The notes under the pieces are model-generated. The model searched no databases and was not told the origin of the DNA. It saw only the letters and a program-made list of their open reading frames with translations. Positions 42,057 through 51,179 of a DNA stretch of 64,000 nt are shown here, in pieces; the stretch's first letter is position 1, and each line of letters opens with the position of its first letter. The stretch covers positions 331,045 through 395,044 of the forward strand of contig NZ_JAEPWM010000004.1 of the NCBI RefSeq assembly GCF_016654015.1, in the 5' to 3' direction. A program made the position numbers and the translations under genes. Origin of the DNA: Ramlibacter ginsenosidimutans. GTDB lineage: Bacteria > Pseudomonadota > Gammaproteobacteria > Burkholderiales > Burkholderiaceae_C.

Positions 42057-42424
42057 CCGAGGAATGGAGGGCCGGCGAGCCGGCAGCCCGGGGCGATGCC
42101 GCGCTCGCGGAACCAGCCCTGGTTCACTTCGAGGACGAAGCGCACGGGGTCACCGGAGGACTCGCCCTCGAGGTCGTGCGGTTCGAGGTCGGCGATCTTC
42201 AGGATCGTGCCGTCGTCCTCGAGGAAGGCGATGGACAGCGGCAGCGGCGTGTCCTTCATCCAGAAGCTCTGGACTTCGCACGTGTCGCACATGAAGAGCA
42301 TGCCTTCGTCCGGCGCGAGCTCGCGCCGGTGCATGAGGCCGACGGCGCGCTCCTCGTCGCTGCGGGCGACGTGCACGACGATCTGGTGTTCACCGGCGGT
42401 GAGCTGGACGCGGGGCAGGTTCAT
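42053..42424 (-). CDS. DUF192 family protein
   Basis: A 123-residue DUF192 protein of unknown function. The conserved block [17 protein letters not shown], the [15 protein letters not shown] core and [11 protein letters not shown] match the family. Many members are exported; this one, from ATG 42424, has no signal peptide. Its TGA overlaps the glgX ATG (ATGA). Confidence 0.88.
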
Positions 42425-42503
42425 CGCGCACGATGCTCGCGCGAATCGCTGGGCCAGGCCGTAGGACGGCGCCAACGCCGGATGACTGCGGGCGCCGTCG
42501 TTG

Positions 42504-42509
42504 TAGGAT
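42504..42509 (+). promoter_or_regulatory. -10 box of the MFS operon
   Basis: TAGGAT ends 5 nt before the GTG start at 42515, and no ribosome site is seen. It suggests leaderless or nearly leaderless transcription. No convincing -35. Confidence 0.35.
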
Positions 42510-42514
42510 AGTCC

Positions 42515-43741
42515 GTGACCTCTCCTGCAGTTGCCTCCGCCGCATCCACCCAGGCCGACAACAGCGCCACGCGTGCCGCCGTGGTGTTGCTGGCCATCGC
42601 CGGGTTCTTCAGCGGCGCCGCCCTGCGCATCTGCGACGGCCTGCTGCCGCGACTCGCCGCCGACTTCTCCGTGACGCCGGGCGTCGCGGGTCGCGTGGTG
42701 CTCACGTTCGCGATCGCCTACGGGATTTCGCAACTGCTGTTCGGGCCGCTGGGCGACCGCTACGGCAAGGCGCGCGTCATGTGCGCGTCGCTGTTCGCCT
42801 GCGCGGCGAGCTCGCTGGCCTGCACGCTCGCGCCGGATTTCGACGCGCTGGTGCGGCTGCGCGTGTTGTGGGGCATCACGGCGGCGGGCGTCATCCCGCT
42901 GGCCATCGCCTGGATCGGCGATGCGGTGCACTACGAGCAGCGCCAGGCGACGCTGGCGCGCCTGCTGATGGGGACGCTGTCGGGCATGACGGCCGGCCAG
43001 CTCGGTGGCGGGCTGTTCGCCGACTCGGCGCTGGGCTGGCGCGGAGCCTTCGGCACGCTGAGTGCGGGCTATGTCGTGGTCGGCACGCTGCTGTTCGTGC
43101 GGCTGCGGCACATCCCGGCCGCGCCGCCGGTGCGCGGAGGCGGCCGCTTCGGTTTTGCCGGCCAGCTCGCGGCCGTGCTCGCCATTCCCTGGGCGCGCGT
43201 GGTGATCGCCTGCGTGTTCGCCGAGGGCGTGTTCCTGCTGGGCCCGCTCGCCTTCCTGCCGACGTACCTGCACCAGCGCTTCGGCCTCGCGCTCTCCACC
43301 GCGGCCGGGATGATCGCCATGTACGCCCTGGGCGGCCTGGTGTATGCGCTGGTGGCACGCCACGTGGTGCGCCGGCTGGGCGAGCGCCGCATGGTGCTGG
43401 CCGGCGGCATCGTCATGGGCCTCGGCTTTCTTTCCTTCCTTGTCTCGCCCGTCGCGTGGATCGCGGCGCCGACGGCGTTGGCCGTGGGCTTCGGCACCTA
43501 CCTGCTGCACAACACACTGCAGACCAACGCGACCCAGATGGCGCCCGCCACCCGCGGCACCGCCATGGCCCTGTTCGCCTTCTGCTTCTTCAACGGCCAG
43601 GCGATCGGCGTCACGCTGGCCGGCTACGCTTTCGACCATGGCGGCCCCACGCCGCTGCTGCTCGTCCCCGCACTCGCCCTGCCGCTGCTGGGCGCCTGCT
43701 TCTCGTACGCACTGCACCGCCGCGCGCGCACGCCGGCTTGA
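42515..43741 (+). CDS. MFS transporter (drug/metabolite efflux type)
   Basis: A 408-residue inner-membrane transporter with twelve hydrophobic segments and the MFS loop 2-3 motif GPLGDRYGKARVM. Sequence features (long first cytoplasmic N-terminus, GITAAGVIPLAIAWIGDAV in helix 4) fit the drug:H+ antiporter or sugar-efflux group; the substrate is unknown. It heads an operon with a quinone-oxidoreductase-type and an SDR gene (15 and 10 nt gaps). Confidence 0.88.
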   Translation: MTSPAVASAASTQADNSATRAAVVLLAIAGFFSGAALRICDGLLPRLAADFSVTPGVAGRVVLTFAIAYGISQLLFGPLGDRYGKARVMCASLFACAASSLACTLAPDFDALVRLRVLWGITAAGVIPLAIAWIGDAVHYEQRQATLARLLMGTLSGMTAGQLGGGLFADSALGWRGAFGTLSAGYVVVGTLLFVRLRHIPAAPPVRGGGRFGFAGQLAAVLAIPWARVVIACVFAEGVFLLGPLAFLPTYLHQRFGLALSTAAGMIAMYALGGLVYALVARHVVRRLGERRMVLAGGIVMGLGFLSFLVSPVAWIAAPTALAVGFGTYLLHNTLQTNATQMAPATRGTAMALFAFCFFNGQAIGVTLAGYAFDHGGPTPLLLVPALALPLLGACFSYALHRRARTPA

Positions 43742-43756
43742 GCCACGGAGATCTCC

Positions 43757-44743
43757 ATGCAAGCTGCCTTCTACACCCGCACCGGCCCCGCCGCGGAGGT
43801 GCTGCAGTTCGGCGAACAGCCGACGCCGCAGCCCGGTCCGGGCGAAGTGCGGATTCGCCTGCACACCTCGGGCGTGAACCCGTCCGACTACAAGACGCGC
43901 CGCGGCGGCCCCGGCCGGCCGCCGCTCGCGTGGCCGCTGATCATCCCGCACAGCGACGGGGCGGGCGTGATCGATGCAGTGGGCCCGGGCGTGCCGGCGT
44001 CGCGCATCGGCGAACGCGTGTGGACCTGGAACGCGCAGTGGAACCGTCCGTTCGGCACCGCGGCGCAGTACATCGCCCTGCCCTCCGCGCAGGCCGTGCG
44101 CATGCCCGATGCGCTGGGCGACGCCGAAGGCGCTTGCCTGGGCATTCCCGCCTTCACCGCGCTGCAGGCGGTGCGCCGGGCCGAACTCCAGCCGGGCCAG
44201 GTGGTGCTGGTGTCCGGCGGCGCCGGCTCGGTCGGGCACTACGCGATCCAGCTGGCCAAGCGCGCGGGCGCCACCGTGCTCACGACCGTCAGCACGGATG
44301 CGAAAGCCGAGCATGCCTTGCGCGCCGGCGCCGACCACGTGATCCGCTACCGCAGCGAGAACGTCGGCGAGCGCGTGCATGCGTTCAGCGGCGGCCGCGG
44401 CGCCGATGCCGTGATCGAGATGGACCTCACGGCCAATGCGCATCTCTATCCCGCGTGCCTGCGGCCCGGCGCCACGATCGTGGTCTACGGCATGGGCGCG
44501 GCGGAGTCCACGCTGCCCGGCATGTGGCTGATGCGCAGCCGCGCGCGCATCCTGTTCGAATTCATCTACGAGATCCCCGCCGAGGACCGCGCCGCCGGGC
44601 TGCGCGAATTCGACACGCTGCTGGGCGCGAACGCGCTGCAACACACCGTCGGCCTGCGCCTGCCGCTCTCCGAGATCGCGCGCGCCCACGAGATCGTGGA
44701 GCAAGGCAGCGTGATGGGCAACGTGGTGCTGGACATTCCCTAG
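43757..44743 (+). CDS. NADPH:quinone reductase-type medium-chain dehydrogenase
   Basis: A 328-residue member of the zinc-free MDR family. The GroES-like N-terminal domain lacks the zinc cysteines, and the NADPH-binding motif is VSGGAGSVGHYAIQLAKRAG. The NADPH-versus-zinc alcohol dehydrogenase distinction rests on the missing Cys loop. GGAGA precedes ATG 43757. It may reduce quinones, enones or aldehydes; the substrate is not determined. Confidence 0.9.
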   Translation: MQAAFYTRTGPAAEVLQFGEQPTPQPGPGEVRIRLHTSGVNPSDYKTRRGGPGRPPLAWPLIIPHSDGAGVIDAVGPGVPASRIGERVWTWNAQWNRPFGTAAQYIALPSAQAVRMPDALGDAEGACLGIPAFTALQAVRRAELQPGQVVLVSGGAGSVGHYAIQLAKRAGATVLTTVSTDAKAEHALRAGADHVIRYRSENVGERVHAFSGGRGADAVIEMDLTANAHLYPACLRPGATIVVYGMGAAESTLPGMWLMRSRARILFEFIYEIPAEDRAAGLREFDTLLGANALQHTVGLRLPLSEIARAHEIVEQGSVMGNVVLDIP

Positions 44744-44753
44744 GAGCGAGACC

Positions 44754-45533
44754 ATGGACCTGCAGTTGCACGGCAAGCACGTGCTGATCACCGGGGGCAG
44801 CCGCGGCATCGGGCTGGCTTGCGCCCGCGAGTTCCTGAACGAGGGCTGCCGCGTGAGCATCGTCGGCCGCGACGCCCAGCGCATGGAGCAGGCGCGCGCC
44901 ACGCTCGGGACAGCCGTGGCCGGCTTCTGCGCCGACCTGCGCGACGCGCAGGACGCGCTGCGAGCCATCGAGGCGGCGGAACAGGCGCACGGCCCCATCG
45001 ACATCCTGGTCAACTCCGCCGGCGCGGCGCGCCGCACGCCTTATGCGGAGCTAGCCCCGCAGGCCTGGCGCGATGCGATGGATTCGAAGTTCTTCACCAC
45101 GATCAACGTGCTGGACCCCGTGGTGCGGCGCATGGGCGCGCGGGGCGCCGGCAGCGTGGTCAACGTGATCGGGATGGGCGGCAAGGTCGCCACGCCCACG
45201 CACCTGCCCGGCGGCTCCGCCAACGCGGCGCTGATGCTGGCGAGCGCGGGCCTGGCGGCCGCCTGGGGCGCGCACGGTGTGCGCGTGAACGCAGTGAACC
45301 CGACGCTCACGCTGACCGACCGGCTCGCCGAGGGCTTCGCCGCCGATGCGCGCCTGCGCGGCAGCTCGGTGGAGGAAGTGCGGCGCGCCGCGGAGGCCAG
45401 GATGCCGCTGGGCCGGCTCGCGCAACCCGAGGAGATCGCCGCGGCCGTGCTGTTCCTGGCGTCGCCCAAGGCTTCCTACATCTCGGGCGCGATCCTGTCG
45501 CTGGATGGCGCTGCGACGCCGATGGTGGTTTAG
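44754..45533 (+). CDS. short-chain dehydrogenase/reductase lacking the usual catalytic Tyr-Lys
   Basis: A 259-residue SDR fold protein. The NAD(P) motif TGGSRGIG and the structural NSAG are present, and the C-terminus ISGAILSLDGAATP is typical. At the place of the active-site YxxxK the sequence is GGSANAALMLASAG: Tyr is Gly and Lys is Asn, and the usual Ser is also changed (NVIGMGG). So it either works differently or does not catalyse hydride transfer. It is the last gene of the MFS operon. Confidence 0.86.
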   Translation: MDLQLHGKHVLITGGSRGIGLACAREFLNEGCRVSIVGRDAQRMEQARATLGTAVAGFCADLRDAQDALRAIEAAEQAHGPIDILVNSAGAARRTPYAELAPQAWRDAMDSKFFTTINVLDPVVRRMGARGAGSVVNVIGMGGKVATPTHLPGGSANAALMLASAGLAAAWGAHGVRVNAVNPTLTLTDRLAEGFAADARLRGSSVEEVRRAAEARMPLGRLAQPEEIAAAVLFLASPKASYISGAILSLDGAATPMVV

Positions 45534-45548
45534 CGGTCCTGCGCGACG

Positions 45549-45944
45549 CTAGTGCAGGTACGCCGGTCCCTCGCCTATGAGCTGGTCGAGCGTCGCCAGC
45601 AGCGCGTCGGGATCGACGGGGGCGACCATGTACGCATTGCCGCCGACCTCCATGCCCTGCTCCCGGGACATCTCGCTCACGTACATCGCGGACACGTAGA
45701 TCACGGGCAGTGCGGCCGTGCTTGGACGCGACCGCAGCAGCCGGCAGACCTCGAAGCCCAGGAGGTCGGGCAGGTGCACGTCGAGGACGACTGCGGAGAC
45801 GAACTCCACCAGTTCGAGCGCCTGCGCGCCCGCCGCGGCCTCCAGCACGTGGAAGCCGCCCGCGCTGAGGTTGCGCGCGGTCGCGTACCGGGCGGACGCG
45901 TTGTCGTCCACCACCAGGACACTGTGTCGCGATCGATCGATCAT
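45549..45944 (-). CDS. single-domain response regulator (receiver only)
   Basis: A 131-residue CheY-like receiver without an output domain. The acidic pair D13-D14 (VVDDNASAR), the phosphorylation site D55 (VVLDVHLPD) and the Ser at 85 are present. The conserved Lys of the KP motif is replaced by Ala (MVAPVDP at about 106-112). ATG 45944 gives MIDRSRHSVLVVDDN. No kinase lies nearby, so partner and output are unknown. Confidence 0.85.
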   Translation of the reverse strand: MIDRSRHSVLVVDDNASARYATARNLSAGGFHVLEAAAGAQALELVEFVSAVVLDVHLPDLLGFEVCRLLRSRPSTAALPVIYVSAMYVSEMSREQGMEVGGNAYMVAPVDPDALLATLDQLIGEGPAYLH

Positions 45945-46116
45945 GGCGCGTCCAGGGGTCAGAAGTGGGTTGCAGAGTGTAGACCCGTCGACCTCGACCG
46001 TAAACCCCCTCGGGGCTGGCCGGCGCCGCTGCGCCACGCGCCGCCTCTCCTGATTTCCCCCAGCATAGGCGCCGTCCTACGCCCGCCGGTTTGCCGTTGG
46101 GCCAAGAATGCGGCCC

Positions 46117-46368
46117 ATGCAAGTCGACATCTACCGCCGCAGCGAGCCCGGTGACAAGCTCAGCTACCTGATCGTGCCCACCGGCCAGCCCATCCCCGAA
46201 GAAGCGACCAACGTCGACTGGCAGGCACGCCAGCGAGACGTGCACGTCGACGACGCGGAGGAGCACCTGCATCCCTACGAGATCGACGACCCGCGCGCGC
46301 AGATCGAGGAAAAGGGCTACGCGATCACCAGCGTGTACCACCAGGTCGCGCGCGGCGACGCCCCCTGA
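46117..46368 (+). CDS. small conserved protein (DUF6139-like)
   Basis: An 83-residue soluble acidic protein beginning MQVDIYRRSEPGDKLSYLIVP, which resembles a family of short Burkholderiales proteins of unknown function (DUF6139). ATG 46117 is preferred; 46108 is in frame three codons earlier. No membrane or binding motif is visible. The region 46369-46610 after it holds no gene I can support. Confidence 0.7.
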   Translation: MQVDIYRRSEPGDKLSYLIVPTGQPIPEEATNVDWQARQRDVHVDDAEEHLHPYEIDDPRAQIEEKGYAITSVYHQVARGDAP

Positions 46369-46610
46369 AGACCTTTGTGTTCGTCGCGGCTCCTACGGCC
46401 GTGGGCGACGCGGCGACGCGCAATGCCGCGCGGCGCCGACGCTCCCGGCTGGCCGCCGGCACGAAGATGAACGCATCACGAGATTGCACGGAACCCGTCC
46501 CATGCTTGCCCTGAGCCTGCTCTCCACCATCGCCCAGTCCCGCGTCGGCCAGTGGCTGCGCGCCCTGCCCCGGCGCACGCGCCACTGAGCGCCCGCGCGC
46601 CGGACGCGCT

Positions 46611-48005
46611 TCAGCGCGCCGCCACCGGCGGCTCGGTCCAGCCCCCGCCCAGCGAGCGGTACAACAGCACCTGGTTCTGCAGCCGCTGCAGGCGCGACTG
46701 CACCAGTGTCGTCTGCGCGGCGAACAGCGAACGCTGCGCATCGAGCAGGTCCAGGTAGCTCGCGACACCGGCGTCGTAGCGCAGGCGCGCCAGCCGGTAG
46801 CGCGCCGACTCGGCTTCCACCACCGCGCCCACCGCGCGCACCTGCTCGCCGTAGGTGGCGCGGCCCGCGAGCGCATCGGCGACGTCGCGGAACGCCTGCT
46901 GGATGCTGCGCTCGTACTGCGCAACGGCGATGTCGCGCGCGACTTCGGCCGAGGCCAGGTTGGCGCTGTTGCGGCCCGCGTCGAAGATCGGCTGGACGAG
47001 CGAGGCTCCGGCCGAGTAGACGAAGGAGCCGCCCTTGAACAGGCCCGAGAGCTGCGTGCTGGCCGTACCAGCGCCCGCGGTCAGCGAGATGCGCGGGAAG
47101 AAGGCCGCACGCGCGGCGCCGATGTTCGCATTGGCGGCGAGCAACTGCTGCTCCGCCTGGCGCACGTCGGGGCGCCGCACCAGCACGTCCGAAGGCACGC
47201 CTGCCGGCACGTCGGGCAAGGTGACGCCCAGCGTGTCGACCCCGGTCGTGTAGTCGGGCGGCAACGGCTGGCCGACCAGCAGCGCGAGCGCGTCGATGTC
47301 GTTGGCGCGCTGCCGTTCGGTCTGCGCGAGCGCCGCGCGCGAGCTCTCGGTGAGCGACTGCGCCAGCCGGAAGTCGATCTCGCTGGTGACGCCGTTCTCG
47401 AACCGCAGCTTGCTCAGCCGCAGCGTCTCCTCGCGCGTGGCGAGCGTCTCGCGCGTGATCCGCAGCAGTTCCTCGTCGGCAGCGAGCGCCAGCCAGGTGT
47501 TGGCGACGGTGGAGATCAGCGTGATCTGGGCCGCCTTGCGGCCTTCCTCGGTCGCGAAATACTGGTCCAGCGCGGATTCGCTGAGGCTGGCAACCCGGCC
47601 GAAGAAGTCCAGCTCCCAGCTGCTGACGGCCAGGTTGGCCGTGTAGATGCTGGCTTCCTTCCCGAACGCATTCGGAGCGCGCGTCGCGCTGGCGTTCAGG
47701 CCCACGTTCGGCAGGCGATCGGCGTTGCGGATGTCGTACTGGGCCCGCGCCTGGGCGATGTTCAGCACGGCCACCCGCAGGTCGCGGTTGTTCGCGAGCG
47801 CGCTGGCGATCAGCGAGCGCAGGCGCGCGTCGGTGAAGAAGTTTTCCCAGGGCAGCTGCGCCGCCGGCGTGCCGTCCGTGGCCGACGGATAGGGGAAGCT
47901 GTCCGCGACGGGCGCGGGCGGCCGCTGGTACGTCGGGATCATGGAACAGCCGGCCAGCAGCAAGGCCGCCGCCAGCGGGGTGAGGGTCCGCATGCGTGCA
48001 CTCAT
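46611..48005 (-). CDS. outer membrane efflux lipoprotein (OprM/NodT family)
   Basis: The TolC-like channel of the RND pump encoded upstream. It has 464 residues with a lipoprotein signal (TPLAAALLLAGC, Cys near 20). Two outer-membrane-efflux repeats follow, with typical ANNRDLRVAVLNIAQARAQY and a C-terminal coiled region (LRYDAGVASYLDLLDAQRSL). ATG 48005 overlaps the pump stop codon (ATGA); a second ATG is at 47993. It is the last gene of the three-gene operon. Confidence 0.94.
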   Translation of the reverse strand: MSARMRTLTPLAAALLLAGCSMIPTYQRPPAPVADSFPYPSATDGTPAAQLPWENFFTDARLRSLIASALANNRDLRVAVLNIAQARAQYDIRNADRLPNVGLNASATRAPNAFGKEASIYTANLAVSSWELDFFGRVASLSESALDQYFATEEGRKAAQITLISTVANTWLALAADEELLRITRETLATREETLRLSKLRFENGVTSEIDFRLAQSLTESSRAALAQTERQRANDIDALALLVGQPLPPDYTTGVDTLGVTLPDVPAGVPSDVLVRRPDVRQAEQQLLAANANIGAARAAFFPRISLTAGAGTASTQLSGLFKGGSFVYSAGASLVQPIFDAGRNSANLASAEVARDIAVAQYERSIQQAFRDVADALAGRATYGEQVRAVGAVVEAESARYRLARLRYDAGVASYLDLLDAQRSLFAAQTTLVQSRLQRLQNQVLLYRSLGGGWTEPPVAAR

Positions 48006-51000
48006 ACCTGGTCCCCCGCCGTGGCGCCGGCCGGCAGTTCCGGCGGCAGTTCGTGGGCGTGCAGCTTGCGCTGGCGCTCGCTGCCCCGGAAGCGGCCGCG
48101 GATCAGGACGAAGAAGATCGGGACGAAGAACACCGCCAGCCCCGTGCCGGTGAGCATGCCGCCCAGCACTCCCGTGCCGATGGCGCGCTGGCTGGCCGAG
48201 CCGGCGCCGCTGGCGATCGCGAGCGGCAGCACACCGAGGCCGAAGGCCATCGAGGTCATGATGATGGGACGGAAGCGCAGGTGCGCGGCCGCCAGCGCCG
48301 ACTCGATCACGCTGCGGCCCTGGGCCTGCAAGTCCTTGGCGAACTCGATGATCAGGATGGCGTTCTTCGCCGACAGGCCGATGATGGTGATCAGGCCCAC
48401 CTGGAAGTAGACGTCGTTCGCGTAGCCGCGCAGCAGCGTCGCGAGCAGCACGCCCAGCACGCCCAGCGGCACCACCAGGATCACCGCGAAGGGGATGGAC
48501 CAGCTCTCGTACAGCGCAGCCAGGCACAGGAACACGGCGAGGATCGCGAACCCGTACAGGATCAGCGCCTGCGAGCCGGCGAGCTTTTCCTCGCGCGACT
48601 GCCCGGTCCACTCGTAGGCAAAGCCCGGCGGCAGTTGCGCCGCCAGCCGCTCCATCTCGGTGAGCGCCGCGCCCGTGCTGTAGCCCGGCGCCGGTGCACC
48701 CGAGATGCGCATCGCGGGATAGCCGTTGTAGCGCACGCTCTGCATGGGGCCGGTGATCCACCGCGTGGTGGCGAACGAGGACAGCGGCACGACCTTGCCC
48801 TGCGTGCTGGGCACGTTCAGGCGCAGCAGGTCTTCCGGCTGCATGCGCGAAGGCGCATCGGCCTGCACGACCACGCGCTGCAGGCGCCCGCGGTTCGGGA
48901 AGTCGTTCACGTAGGCCGAGCCCAGCGCCGTCGACAGCGTCGCATTGATCGCGTCGAAGCTCACGCCCAGCGCCTGCGCCTTGTCGCGGTCGATGTCCAG
49001 CTGCAGCTGCGGTGCGTCCTCCAGGCCGTCGGGGCGCACCTGGGTCAGCACCTTGCTTTGCGCGGCGAGTCCCAGCAGCTGGTTGCGCGCCGCGAGCAGC
49101 GCCTCGTGGCCGTTGCCGCCGCGGTCCTGCAGTCGGAAGGTGAAGCCGGACGCGACGCCCAGCTCGGGGATGGGCGGCGGGCTGAGCGGGAAGATGAACG
49201 CATCGCGCACGCGCGACAGCGCGCCGAAAGCCCGCATGGCCACGCTGCCGGCGGAGTGTTCCTCGCCCGCACGATCCTTCCAGTCCTTGAGCGTCACGAA
49301 CGCGAGGCCCGCGTTCTGGCCCTGGCCGGAGAAGGAGAAGCCCAGCACGCCCACCATGCTCTGCACTTCGGGCTGCTTGAGGATGAAGTCCTCGACCTGC
49401 TCCATCACGCTGGTGGTGCGCTGCAGGGTGGCGCCGGGCGGCAGCTGCACGTTGACGATCATGTAGCCCTGGTCTTCCTGCGGCAGGAAGGAGGTCGGCA
49501 GGCGCACGTAGATCAGCGCGGCCACGCCGGCGATCGCGGCATAGATGATCAGGTAGCGCGCCGCGCGCCGCAGCACGCGGGCAACGACGCTTTCGTAGCC
49601 CTTGGCCGTGCGCTGGAACACGCGGTTGAACGCGCCGAAGAACCCGCGCTTCTCCACGTGGTGGCCGGCCTCCACGGGCTTGAGCAGCGAAGCGCACAGG
49701 GCGGGCGTCAGCGACAGCGCCATGAAGGCGGAGCAGCCGATCGACGACACCATGACCGCCGCGAACTGGCGGTAGATGTTGCCGGTGGAGCCGGCGAAGA
49801 AGGCGAGCGGCACGAACACCGACACCAGCACCACGGTGACGCCGACGATGGCGCCCTGGATCTGGCTCATGGCCTTGCGCGTGGCTTCGCGCGGCGGCAG
49901 CCCTTCATGGCTCATGATCCGCTCGACGTTCTCCACCACCACGATGGCGTCGTCCACCACGATGCCGATCACCAGCACCATGCCGAACATCGTGAGCACG
50001 TTGATCGAGAAGCCCAGCGCCAGCAGCGCGCCGAAGGTCCCCAGCAAGGCCACGGGCACGACCAGCGTCGGGATGATGGTGTAGCGCCAGTCCTGCAGGA
50101 ACAGGAACATCACCAGGAACACCAGCGCGACGGCTTCCAGCAGCGTCTCGACCACCTGCCGGATGGAGATGCGCACGAAGCGCGAGCTGTCGTACGGAAT
50201 GTCCCATTTCATCCCGCGCGGGAAGTAGGGCGCGAGCTCGCCCATGCGCTTGCGGATCGCGTCCGCGGTGGCCAGCGCGTTGCCCGACGGCGAGAGCTGC
50301 ACGCCGATGCCGGTGGACGGCTTGCCGTTCAGGCGGGCGGAGCTCGCGAAGGTCTGCGCATTCAGCTCGACCCGCGCGACGTCCTTCAGGCGGACCGTCG
50401 CGCCGTCGGGCGTGGAGCGCAGCACGATGTTGCCGAACTGCTCCGGCGTCGTGAGCTGGCCGGGCACGACGATGGTGGCTGCGACCGACTGGCCGGGCAC
50501 GTTCGGCAGGTCGCCGATGGTGCCCGCGGCGACCTGCGCGTTCTGCGCCCGGATCGCGTTGTTCACGTCGGCCGCCGACAGGTTGTAGCCGACCAGCTTC
50601 TGCGGGTCGATCCACACCCGCATCGCGGCCTCGGTGCCGAACAGCTGCGCCTGGCCCACGCCGGGGATGCGCTGGATTTCCGGCAGCACCGAGCGCGAGG
50701 CGTAGTCGCCCAGGTCCACCGGCGTGAAGTTCGGGTCGTCCGAGGACAGGATCGTGAACAGCAGGAAGTTCGAGCGCGACTTCTCCACGCGCACGCCCTG
50801 CTGCGTCACGGCGGCGGGCAGGCGCGGCGTCGCGCGCGCGAGCCGGTTCTGCACGTCCACCTGCGCGAGGTCCGGGTTGGTGCCCGGCTCGAAGCTGATG
50901 GTGATCTGGCCGACGCCGTTGGCCTGCGTCACCGACTCCATGTAGATCAGCCCGGGCGAGCCGTTCATTTCCTGCTCGATCACGCTGATGACGCTTTGCT

Positions 51001-51172
51001 CCAGCGTCTCGGCGGAGGCGCCGGGGTAGGTCGCGGTCAGCACGATGGCGGGCGGCGCCACCGGCGGGTACTGCGAGACGGGCAGCTTGGTGATAGAGAC
51101 CGCGCCGGTGACCAGCAGGAACAGCGCGATCACCCAGGCAAAGATGGGCCGATCGATGAAGAACTTCGCCAT
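48002..51172 (-). CDS. RND multidrug efflux pump, HAE1 family (AcrB-like)
   Basis: Inner-membrane proton-driven pump. The protein is 1056 residues. MAKFFIDRPIFAWVIAL opens TM1; LPVSQYPPVAPP and the first porter domain follow. TM4 carries the proton-relay Asp pair in GIVVDDAIVVVENVERI. The second half repeats the layout, with GSASQRAIGTGVLGGM before the final helices and a basic tail. It is 7 nt downstream of the adaptor gene. The substrate range cannot be read, but the TetR gene and operator point to inducible efflux. Confidence 0.96.
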   Translation of the reverse strand: MAKFFIDRPIFAWVIALFLLVTGAVSITKLPVSQYPPVAPPAIVLTATYPGASAETLEQSVISVIEQEMNGSPGLIYMESVTQANGVGQITISFEPGTNPDLAQVDVQNRLARATPRLPAAVTQQGVRVEKSRSNFLLFTILSSDDPNFTPVDLGDYASRSVLPEIQRIPGVGQAQLFGTEAAMRVWIDPQKLVGYNLSAADVNNAIRAQNAQVAAGTIGDLPNVPGQSVAATIVVPGQLTTPEQFGNIVLRSTPDGATVRLKDVARVELNAQTFASSARLNGKPSTGIGVQLSPSGNALATADAIRKRMGELAPYFPRGMKWDIPYDSSRFVRISIRQVVETLLEAVALVFLVMFLFLQDWRYTIIPTLVVPVALLGTFGALLALGFSINVLTMFGMVLVIGIVVDDAIVVVENVERIMSHEGLPPREATRKAMSQIQGAIVGVTVVLVSVFVPLAFFAGSTGNIYRQFAAVMVSSIGCSAFMALSLTPALCASLLKPVEAGHHVEKRGFFGAFNRVFQRTAKGYESVVARVLRRAARYLIIYAAIAGVAALIYVRLPTSFLPQEDQGYMIVNVQLPPGATLQRTTSVMEQVEDFILKQPEVQSMVGVLGFSFSGQGQNAGLAFVTLKDWKDRAGEEHSAGSVAMRAFGALSRVRDAFIFPLSPPPIPELGVASGFTFRLQDRGGNGHEALLAARNQLLGLAAQSKVLTQVRPDGLEDAPQLQLDIDRDKAQALGVSFDAINATLSTALGSAYVNDFPNRGRLQRVVVQADAPSRMQPEDLLRLNVPSTQGKVVPLSSFATTRWITGPMQSVRYNGYPAMRISGAPAPGYSTGAALTEMERLAAQLPPGFAYEWTGQSREEKLAGSQALILYGFAILAVFLCLAALYESWSIPFAVILVVPLGVLGVLLATLLRGYANDVYFQVGLITIIGLSAKNAILIIEFAKDLQAQGRSVIESALAAAHLRFRPIIMTSMAFGLGVLPLAIASGAGSASQRAIGTGVLGGMLTGTGLAVFFVPIFFVLIRGRFRGSERQRKLHAHELPPELPAGATAGDQV

Positions 51173-51179
51173 GGCGCGC

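Noticed and set aside
46502..46588. Possible 28-residue protein beginning MLALSLLSTIAQSRVGQW
   Set aside because: It has no convincing ribosome site or promoter, and a short ATG-to-stop frame is expected by chance in GC-rich DNA. I could not support it as a gene.
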